Assembly (NCBI GenBank): GCA_014872805.1
Contig: WKFN01000012.1
Span: 186,001 to 250,000, forward strand
DNA from: Opacimonas sp014872805
GTDB lineage: Bacteria > Pseudomonadota > Gammaproteobacteria > Enterobacterales > Alteromonadaceae
DNA length: 64,000 nucleotides
Direction of reading: 5' to 3'
The position numbers and the translations under genes are program-made. The notes beneath the pieces are model-generated. The model was not told where the DNA came from. It worked only from the letters and a program-made list of their open reading frames with translations, and searched no databases. This document shows, piece after piece, positions 44,753 to 51,742 of this stretch. Each line of letters begins with the position of its first letter. Positions within the stretch are counted from its first letter, which is position 1.

Positions 44753-45822
44753 GTCAGGCAATTTTATTCATCGACCGCGACGGCACACTTGTTGAAGAGC
44801 CGCCCATTGACAAACAACTCGACCGTTTAGATAAGCTGGTGTTTGAACCCAACGTCATTCCTGTGTTGTTGCGCTTGCAAGCAGCGGGATATCGTTTGGT
44901 TATGGTGTCGAACCAAGATGGTTTGGGAACGGATTCGTTCCCACAAGCGGATTTTGATGCCCCGCATGACATGATGATGGGCATATTGAGCTCGCAAGGG
45001 GTCAAATTTGATGATGTGCTGATTTGCCCGCATTTTCCTGAAGATAACTGTGCGTGTCGCAAACCGCATTTGGGATTGGTTAAGGAATATTTAGCGTCAG
45101 GTAAAGTCGATTTTGCGCGCTCCAAAGTCATTGGCGATCGCATTACCGATGTACAACTCGCAGAGAACATGGGGATTGAGGCGATTCAGTATCACCCAGA
45201 GACATGTAATTGGGTTCACATTGAAACGCAGTTGTTGTTCAATGAGCGTGTCGCGACCGTTGAGCGCAATACTAATGAAACACAGATCTTAGTAGAAACG
45301 AACCTTGACCAACAACGCCCAAGTGAAATCAGTACTGGCATTGGCTTTTTTGACCATATGCTTGATCAAATCGCAACACACGGCGGGATCTTTATGAAAG
45401 TCCAAGTCACTGGCGATCTGCACATTGATGACCATCACACCGTCGAAGACACCGCATTGGCTTTAGGCGAATGTTTCAAGAAAGCGTTAGGCAACAAGCG
45501 TGGCATCGGCCGGTATGGGTTTGCATTGCCGATGGACGAATGTCGCGCTGAGTGTTTGATGGATATCTCCAATCGTCCATTGCTCAAATTTGATGCAGAC
45601 TTTACAGAAAGTCACGTAGGTGAATTATCAACACAGATGGTGGAGCACTTTTTCTACTCTTTGGCTCAATCGATGGGATTATCATTACATCTATCTATCA
45701 CCAAAGGCAATGCGCACCACCAAGTAGAAGGCTTGTTTAAGGCGTTTTCACGTGCTTTGCGAATGGCCGTCAGCAAACAAGGCAACAGCGATGCCCTGCC
45801 CAGCTCAAAAGGAGCTCTGTAA
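44749..45822 (+). CDS. hisB: Bifunctional histidinol phosphatase / IGP dehydratase
   Basis: 357 residues from the ATG at 44749, which overlaps the hisC stop. The N-terminal HAD phosphatase has FIDRDGT with Asp9 and Asp11 and the zinc cluster CPHFPEDNCACRKP. The imidazoleglycerol-phosphate dehydratase half has GIGFFDHMLDQIATHGG, DDHHTVEDTALALGE and GNAHHQVEGLFKAFSRALR. Fused HisB is typical of gamma-proteobacteria. The frame is open 93 bp further upstream, but that lies inside hisC. Confidence 0.97.
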   Translation: MSQAILFIDRDGTLVEEPPIDKQLDRLDKLVFEPNVIPVLLRLQAAGYRLVMVSNQDGLGTDSFPQADFDAPHDMMMGILSSQGVKFDDVLICPHFPEDNCACRKPHLGLVKEYLASGKVDFARSKVIGDRITDVQLAENMGIEAIQYHPETCNWVHIETQLLFNERVATVERNTNETQILVETNLDQQRPSEISTGIGFFDHMLDQIATHGGIFMKVQVTGDLHIDDHHTVEDTALALGECFKKALGNKRGIGRYGFALPMDECRAECLMDISNRPLLKFDADFTESHVGELSTQMVEHFFYSLAQSMGLSLHLSITKGNAHHQVEGLFKAFSRALRMAVSKQGNSDALPSSKGAL

Positions 45823-46433
45823 TGGTCGCGCAAAAAATCGTTATCATTGATACTGGTTGTGCCAATATCAGCTCGGTAAAGTTCGCGGTGGAACGCCTTG
45901 GCGTCACAGTGAATGTGTCTGATGAAGCATCTGTTATCAAAAGCGCAGACAAGGTCTTTTTACCCGGCGTGGGCTCAGCACAAAACGCGATGCAGTCGAT
46001 CGCGAATAAAGGCTTAATTCCAGTGGTTCAGTCATTGCAGCAACCGGTTTTAGGCATTTGTTTGGGCATGCAGTTAATGACCACTGATAGTGCTGAAAGC
46101 GGCCTGCATTCGACCGTGCATGTGGCAGGATTAAACGTTATTCCAGGTAAAGTACGACGGATGCAAGTTGGCGAGTTACGCCTTCCACACATGGGCTGGA
46201 ATGCGATCACCACTCAAGATGAAACTCTATTTAAGGGTATTGGTAACGGCACATATTTTTATTTTGTGCATTCTTACGCCGTAGCACAATACGAAAATAC
46301 CTTAGCATCATGTGAATACGGGATGGCGTTCAGTGCAGCAATCCATAAAGAGAACTTTTATGGTGTGCAGTTCCACCCCGAGCGCAGTGGTGACGCTGGG
46401 GCAAGTTTACTAGAAAACTTTATTGGATTGTAA
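45822..46433 (+). CDS. hisH: Imidazole glycerol phosphate synthase, glutaminase subunit
   Basis: 203 residues. Class I glutaminase with nucleophile Cys80 in VLGICLGMQLM and the His/Glu pair in VQFHPERSG. It needs HisF as partner, which is not in this window. One-base overlap with hisB (TAATG). Last plus-strand his gene before the interruption. Confidence 0.96.
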   Translation: MVAQKIVIIDTGCANISSVKFAVERLGVTVNVSDEASVIKSADKVFLPGVGSAQNAMQSIANKGLIPVVQSLQQPVLGICLGMQLMTTDSAESGLHSTVHVAGLNVIPGKVRRMQVGELRLPHMGWNAITTQDETLFKGIGNGTYFYFVHSYAVAQYENTLASCEYGMAFSAAIHKENFYGVQFHPERSGDAGASLLENFIGL

Positions 46434-46444
46434 GAATACCCGTT

Positions 46445-46561
46445 TTACTTAATCGTGTTCACCACATCACTGACCGAAGCCGACACTTGCGATATCACAT
46501 CGCGGGTTCGAACGATGAGTTCATCGGCTTCGCCGGTACTGCTTTGGGACTTTCGGTGCTG
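46445..46561 (-). pseudogene. Possible C-terminal gene remnant after hisH
   Basis: On the minus strand a 38-codon frame without a start codon ends at 46445 and reads KSQSSTGEADELIVRTRDVI followed by SQVSASVSDVVNTIK. The composition is protein-like and helical, a little like the end of a chemotaxis receptor, but this cannot be named. It begins directly after a TAG at 46562-46564. It lies where the his operon is interrupted, so it may be a scar of a rearrangement. The rest of 46434-46696 shows nothing else I can identify. Confidence 0.3.
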
Positions 46562-46696
46562 CTAGACGGGGTTTACCGGACGGATACGATAAATGAAAAC
46601 ATGAACGACGATTTTTGAACTAAAACCATATGAATATAGTGGTCGGCAATTGTAAAAAAGCTGAAATAAATACGAAGAGTACTTGGTAATTAATCA

Positions 46697-47035
46697 CTAA
46701 TACGATTCAGGGCGCCATTGATAGTGTTTCATTGCTATGCGCATATGAGTTATGGCAACTCCTTCCTGTACCAAACGAGCTTGTTGCAATTGCCCATACC
46801 CACTATCAGCACCAAAGGCAATGCGTCCATCGGCACGAATAATTCGCCACCACGGGACTTCTTCACGATTAAACGATGCACCAAGGGCTTTGCCTACCAT
46901 TCTTGCACGGCCAGGTAGACCGACCATATCCGCAATCTGGCTATATGACGCGACACAACCTTTGGGTACACGACACACCATGCCATGAATGGCTTTATAT
47001 TTTTGCAATGGTGTAGCATTTTCAATGTGGTACAT
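46697..47035 (-). CDS. Alkyltransferase-like protein (ATL, YbaZ-like)
   Basis: 112 residues. Resembles the DNA-binding domain of O6-methylguanine methyltransferases, but the active-site PCHR is PWWRII, with Trp62 in place of the alkyl-accepting Cys. ATL proteins bind alkylated guanines without repairing them and direct nucleotide excision repair. YSQIADMVGLPGRARMVGKAL is the helix-turn-helix and recognition region. Lies 23 bp after the methyltransferase on the same strand, inside the interrupted his locus. Confidence 0.92.
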   Translation of the reverse strand: MYHIENATPLQKYKAIHGMVCRVPKGCVASYSQIADMVGLPGRARMVGKALGASFNREEVPWWRIIRADGRIAFGADSGYGQLQQARLVQEGVAITHMRIAMKHYQWRPESY

Positions 47036-47058
47036 GTGGTTTACTCCATAGATATTTG

Positions 47059-47781
47059 TTATCCATGCATCGCCAGTAAAATATTGGCATGCTCATCGTC
47101 TTCTAACAAACATTTGCAATGTGTAAAACCAGCTTGCGCCGCCATCGATTCAAGTAAGCTTCTCGAGGCAGGAAAATCACTACTGCGCACATGCTGATTG
47201 AGCAATTCTGTTTGAGCATCATCTAATGCGTGCCAATGTGACCAAGTGGGAGTCAAATAACGCTCAAGATAATCGTCTCTCGACTCACCTTCGCGACGGC
47301 ATACATCAATGTAAAGCAAAACGCCATTGTGACTTATTAATTGACGCAGGTTGTTGAACATTAAGGCCTTGTCATTATCTTGTAAGTGATGCAAAGCAAA
47401 GCCTGTGAAGATCACATCAAACTGCCTACCCGCTGTAATTAAATCCGCCACACCTTGCACAAAATCGCACTGCAATAGTTCCAACTCACATTCTAAAGTT
47501 GCTAAGTTTTGTTCAGCAAAAACTAATGCATCAGCGGACAAATCGATGGCTGTATAAGTCTTAATGTGAATACTCTGAACATGCTGAGAAATGACCTGAG
47601 CGTCACCCGAACCAATATCCAAAAAGGCTAATGACGATTCAGAAGCAGCCCCGACATACTCAGCTAAATAGTTTTGTAATACACCGTAAATAGATTGGTG
47701 CCCCATGTAATCCTCTCGTAAAATAGTTTGATACAACTGCCAATGGGCATCAAAAATATGATTGTAAGGACGTTCCGACAT
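47059..47781 (-). CDS. Class I SAM-dependent methyltransferase
   Basis: 240 residues from the ATG at 47781. Motif I is FLDIGSGDAQ; the acidic end of strand 2 is YTAIDLSADAL, and FTGFALHHLQD and LLYIDVCRREGE follow, a small-molecule type methyltransferase. Substrate unknown. The frame continues upstream to 47940, but that part looks non-coding and would run into the hisA promoter. Probably one transcript with the ATL gene. Confidence 0.85.
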   Translation of the reverse strand: MSERPYNHIFDAHWQLYQTILREDYMGHQSIYGVLQNYLAEYVGAASESSLAFLDIGSGDAQVISQHVQSIHIKTYTAIDLSADALVFAEQNLATLECELELLQCDFVQGVADLITAGRQFDVIFTGFALHHLQDNDKALMFNNLRQLISHNGVLLYIDVCRREGESRDDYLERYLTPTWSHWHALDDAQTELLNQHVRSSDFPASRSLLESMAAQAGFTHCKCLLEDDEHANILLAMHG

Positions 47782-47889
47782 GTTGGATTCTGTTAGATTA
47801 TCATGAGTTATTTTCAACAGTGTCACATGTTTAATGATAAAACGCCAGAATGGACGTAACGAAACATATCGATATCCGGCTAAAGTATT

Positions 47890-47919
47890 TTGTCGTGAGT
47901 GCCTCATCTGTAATATAAT
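47890..47919 (+). promoter_or_regulatory. hisA promoter
   Basis: A perfect TATAAT at 47914-47919 with TTGTCG at 47890-47895 (18 nt spacer) lies about 30 bp ahead of the hisA start codon. It would let hisA be expressed apart from hisG-hisH and outside the attenuator. Confidence 0.55.
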
Positions 47920-47951
47920 CAGACTATTCGCAATACACATACATAACTTCT

Positions 47952-48683
47952 ATGATCATACCTGCTATTGACCTAATTGACGGTCACGTCGTACGACTAT
48001 ATCAAGGCGACTACAACCAAAAAACCCAATACCAACTCGATCCCATTGATGTTGTTCATCAATATGCAGATGCAGGAGCACAATGGCTGCACATCGTCGA
48101 CCTTACAGGGGCAAAAGACGTAGAAAAGCGTCAGCTTAGTCTTATCAAATCCATGGTGGACACAGGGCGCATGTCTTTTCAATCCGGTGGAGGTATTCGT
48201 TCTGAGGCAGATGTCTCTGGCTTATTAGATATTGGCGTCAAACGCGTGGTCATTGGTTCACTAGCGGTTAAACAACCCGAATTGGTCAAATCTTGGATCA
48301 CAACTTATGGCCCTGAAGCCATTGTGTTAGCCCTGGATGTGAACATTAATGCCCAAGGGCAAAAGTGCATCGCCACGCATGGTTGGCAAGAAGATTCTGG
48401 TGTTGAGATTGAAGGGCTACTCGAAGATATGCTCTCAGTCGGCGCAAAACATGTTTTATGTACTGATATCAGTCGTGATGGCACCTTGCAAGGAGCGAAT
48501 GCAGAGCTCTATACTGAAATGAAAGCGCAATTCCCAACAGTAGTCTGGCAAGCATCCGGTGGCATTGGTTCATTAGACGACATCGAACGGTTAAAGCCAA
48601 CTTCAGTCGACGGTGTTATTTTGGGCAGAGCCTTACTAGAAGGTAAGTTCACCCTTGAGCAAGCTATCCAAATCTGGAAGTAA
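47952..48683 (+). CDS. hisA: ProFAR isomerase
   Basis: 243 residues, a (beta/alpha)8 barrel. Converts the ProFAR aminal to the ribulosyl form. Asp7 in IPAIDLIDGHVVRLYQGD and the second catalytic Asp in CTDISRDGTLQG identify HisA rather than HisF. It stands alone: the next gene is convergent mnhG 13 bp downstream, so the usual hisF and hisI are missing here. Confidence 0.96.
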   Translation: MIIPAIDLIDGHVVRLYQGDYNQKTQYQLDPIDVVHQYADAGAQWLHIVDLTGAKDVEKRQLSLIKSMVDTGRMSFQSGGGIRSEADVSGLLDIGVKRVVIGSLAVKQPELVKSWITTYGPEAIVLALDVNINAQGQKCIATHGWQEDSGVEIEGLLEDMLSVGAKHVLCTDISRDGTLQGANAELYTEMKAQFPTVVWQASGGIGSLDDIERLKPTSVDGVILGRALLEGKFTLEQAIQIWK

Positions 48684-48696
48684 GTTACTTATCGGT

Positions 48697-49092
48697 TTAG
48701 GGAAGACGGCTGTCTTCCTCTATATCCACTGTAGCATTGGGCGGAAGTTGCTTACGTGCAAGCTTTACTAACTCAGCGTTACGTGTTTTTGGCATCATCT
48801 TGACTTGATGGTGCATCGCCACCTTCGCCAAAATATGCGCAACAACCGGCGCAGTGATCACCAAAAATAATGTGATCAGTAATTCATTAACACTGATATA
48901 TCCTTCAGTGGCGTAGGTATAAATCATTGACGCAAGTAACACACTGCCAAGACCTACGGTTGTTGCTTTTGTTGGCGCATGTAACCTCGCATAGAAGTCT
49001 TTAAGTCGAGCCAAACCGAGAGAACCAATAAAAATAAAAACCCCGCCAATAATCAGCAAAAGTCCAATGAGGATTTCAAATTCGTCATTCAT
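48697..49092 (-). CDS. mnhG: Mrp antiporter subunit G
   Basis: 131 residues from the ATG at 49092, preceded by a strong AAGGAG. Three membrane helices; GVFIFIGSLGLARLKDFYARLHAPTKATT (about residues 16-44) is the MnhG/MrpG signature. A longer frame to 49173 lacks support. Last gene of the operon. Confidence 0.92.
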   Translation of the reverse strand: MNDEFEILIGLLLIIGGVFIFIGSLGLARLKDFYARLHAPTKATTVGLGSVLLASMIYTYATEGYISVNELLITLFLVITAPVVAHILAKVAMHHQVKMMPKTRNAELVKLARKQLPPNATVDIEEDSRLP

Positions 49093-49102
49093 AGTCAGCT
49101 CC

Positions 49103-49372
49103 TTATTCGATGATGTCGCCACGCAGCAAGTATTTGGCGAACGCCACACTGCTGACAAAGCCAAGCATTGCAATCAATAAGGCCGCCTCGAAATACAAGT
49201 TAGTTGAGGAGTGCATGCCATAGACTAAAATCAAGGCTATACTATTTATGTACATTGTATCTAAAGCTAGAAGCCTATCTGAAGCATTTGGTCCTACAAA
49301 GAGTCGATACACATTCAGCACAAGTGAAATCGCTAAAACTATACCGACAAAAATAACAGCGATATCTAACAT
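49103..49372 (-). CDS. mnhF: Mrp antiporter subunit F
   Basis: 89 residues, three membrane helices. RLFVGPNASDRLLALDTMY is the conserved loop. Overlaps mnhE by 7 bp. Confidence 0.92.
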   Translation of the reverse strand: MLDIAVIFVGIVLAISLVLNVYRLFVGPNASDRLLALDTMYINSIALILVYGMHSSTNLYFEAALLIAMLGFVSSVAFAKYLLRGDIIE

Positions 49373-49857
49373 TCGAAGATCTCCTTTATCTTGGCTTCAT
49401 AACGCGACTTAATAAAATTGATGACTTCTTCTTCATCTTCTGGCATGTTTAATACATGCACATACATAAAGCGTCTATCACTAGACAGCTCTGCGCTCAC
49501 GGTACCTGGTGTCATGGTAACCGTACTGGCAAGCATTGTAATGGGTAAAGCTTCGGATAAATCTAAGGGTACCGCCACAAACCCTGGCTTAATTCGACTC
49601 GACGGCCCTAATACCAATAATGCCACTTCGACATTTGCCGTCACGACGTCTTTCAACACCATTAAGGTGTAGGAAAACAGCTTATAAGGTTTTTTGAACT
49701 TGGGTTGTGGGATCCGCAGCGGTTGGCATAACCAAGGGATAGCGATACCTAATACTGTCCCTAACAATATATGACCTGGACTAAAACTATTGTTTAACAT
49801 TAACCACACAGCCAACAAAGAAACGGTATGAAATGGCATGGGTAAAATTTTACTCAT
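49366..49857 (-). CDS. mnhE: Mrp antiporter subunit E
   Basis: 163 residues. An N-terminal hydrophobic part and a soluble C terminus; MLASTVTMTPGTVSAELSSD near residue 105 is the family motif. Overlaps mnhD by 4 bp. Confidence 0.92.
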   Translation of the reverse strand: MSKILPMPFHTVSLLAVWLMLNNSFSPGHILLGTVLGIAIPWLCQPLRIPQPKFKKPYKLFSYTLMVLKDVVTANVEVALLVLGPSSRIKPGFVAVPLDLSEALPITMLASTVTMTPGTVSAELSSDRRFMYVHVLNMPEDEEEVINFIKSRYEAKIKEIFEC

Positions 49858-51380
49858 GGTTCACCTCGCTCAAGACCCATAATATCGATAATACTTTGCA
49901 CATCGTGTAACGATGATGCAGCCTGCTCTGTCAAGTTCAATACCGATGCACCCGCTACTGATAATAAAGGTATTGCTGCAAGTAAAAACATCGTACCCGC
50001 TATTTGCCATTGTGATACTGCTGGCGTATCCGACACATCTTTGGTCGGAGCATGACGCATAAATATGGTTGTACCCGCTCGTGAAAAAGCCACAATCGTC
50101 ACTAAGCTGGAAATCAATAAACTCGCATAAACTATGGCTTTTTCGTCGCTCGTGACCGCCGCTTGAAGCACTACGAGTTTTCCCAAGAACCCAGAAAACG
50201 GAGGCAATCCAGCTACAGCCATTGCCGTGATAAAGAAACAAACACCCAAAAACACCTGATTGCGTAATTTGCGTGTGACGACAAAACGGTCTACCGCTTT
50301 ACCTCGTTGCAAACCAATCATGTCCGCAACAAGAAATAAGACTGCGGTTGCTAGCGTACTGTGTAATAAGTAATAAAATGCCGCCGCCGTCGCTTCTGGC
50401 GTACGCAATGCAAAGGCTAATAGCAAGGTTCCAATGGATACGATCACTAGATTACCCGCCATACCTCGAAGACTCGGATTAGATAACGCGCCTATGGTAC
50501 CAATAACCATTGTTGCTATCGCGATAGGCCAGATATAAGGCACAATAATATCGGTCAACTCACCCGCTTGTTCACCATAAATCACCGTATACACTCGGAA
50601 AATACAATAGATACCAACCTTAGTCATAATGGCGAACAAGGCTGCTACGGGTGCAGGTGCTGCTGCGTAGGTTTTTGGAAGCCAAAACTGCAGAGGCAAC
50701 ATCGCAGATTTGAGGCCAAATACGACTAAGAGCATTGCACCACCGACATGCGCAAGAAGGCGCTCGGATTCGTTTAATGAACCAATCTTGTAAGCCATGT
50801 CTGCAATATTTAAGGTGCCAAGTGCAGCGTACATAGTGCCTAACGCAAACAAAAAGATACTCGAACCAATGAGATTTAAAATCACATAATGTACGGCGGA
50901 TTCAATTCTTTGCTTGCTACCAGCATGAATTAATAGACTATATGAGGCGATTAATAACACCTCAAAAAAGACAAATAAGTTAAACAGGTCATTGGTGAGA
51001 AACGCGCCATTTATGCCCAGAATTTGAAATTGTAACAGCGGATGGAAATAACGTCCTGCGCGGTCTTCTCCGGCAAAAGCATATAAAATCACACCCAGCC
51101 CCAAAAAGCTATTTAATGTCACTAACATGGCTGAAAGCGGATCGGCATAAAGGATGATCCCGAACGGAGGTTGCCAGTTGCCCACTGCATACATCATAAC
51201 GCTACCTTGGGTGACCGTTTGTAACATCCACAATGCGATCAGCAACTGAGCAACAGCCAAAACGAACGCAAACACGCGGCGGTTGTTATAACGTTCCACC
51301 CCCGCAAAAGGTGGTAGAAGCATTAGCAAACCGCCAATCATCGGCACGATAATCGGTAAAATAGGTAAATGTGCTATCAC
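49854..51380 (-). CDS. mnhD: Mrp antiporter subunit D
   Basis: 508 residues, about 14 membrane helices, homologous to NuoM/NuoN of complex I. The conserved proton-path residues lie in FFEVLLIASYSLL (Glu) and FGLKSAMLPLQFWLPKTYAAAP (Lys). Overlaps mnhC by 4 bp. Confidence 0.95.
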   Translation of the reverse strand: MIAHLPILPIIVPMIGGLLMLLPPFAGVERYNNRRVFAFVLAVAQLLIALWMLQTVTQGSVMMYAVGNWQPPFGIILYADPLSAMLVTLNSFLGLGVILYAFAGEDRAGRYFHPLLQFQILGINGAFLTNDLFNLFVFFEVLLIASYSLLIHAGSKQRIESAVHYVILNLIGSSIFLFALGTMYAALGTLNIADMAYKIGSLNESERLLAHVGGAMLLVVFGLKSAMLPLQFWLPKTYAAAPAPVAALFAIMTKVGIYCIFRVYTVIYGEQAGELTDIIVPYIWPIAIATMVIGTIGALSNPSLRGMAGNLVIVSIGTLLLAFALRTPEATAAAFYYLLHSTLATAVLFLVADMIGLQRGKAVDRFVVTRKLRNQVFLGVCFFITAMAVAGLPPFSGFLGKLVVLQAAVTSDEKAIVYASLLISSLVTIVAFSRAGTTIFMRHAPTKDVSDTPAVSQWQIAGTMFLLAAIPLLSVAGASVLNLTEQAASSLHDVQSIIDIMGLERGEP

Positions 51381-51742
51381 GCCTGACCTCGCTTGTTGTC
51401 TACGAGTTTGCTGGTATCTGGCGGTTCACGCCCATCGACAAAATCACTCCCTAACTCAGCCCGCGCACGCATCGATAAAATCACCACGAACGCAATCATC
51501 GCAAAGCCGATCACAATCGCTGTTAACACCAGAGCTTGTGGCAAAGGATCTGCGTACTGCTCGGCTTTACCTAAGACCGCTGCGCCACTGAGGTGCAGTC
51601 GACCACTGGAAAATAAAAACATATTCACTGCATACCCTAACATGGTTAAACCAACCACGACTGGAAACGTACGTCCTCTGAGACATAAAAATATACCGCT
51701 GAAGGTCAATACTCCAACACAAATTACATATACCAGTTCCAT
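51377..51742 (-). CDS. mnhC: Mrp antiporter subunit C
   Basis: 121 residues, three membrane helices, homologous to NuoK. DPLPQALVLTAIVIGFA is the conserved motif. One base overlaps the end of the A/B gene. Confidence 0.93.
   Translation of the reverse strand: MELVYVICVGVLTFSGIFLCLRGRTFPVVVGLTMLGYAVNMFLFSSGRLHLSGAAVLGKAEQYADPLPQALVLTAIVIGFAMIAFVVILSMRARAELGSDFVDGREPPDTSKLVDNKRGQA

Noticed and set aside
48701..48718. Hairpin GGAAGAC / GTCTTCC between hisA and mnhG
   Set aside because: It lies inside the end of the mnhG coding sequence and has no T run on either side, so I do not call it a terminator.
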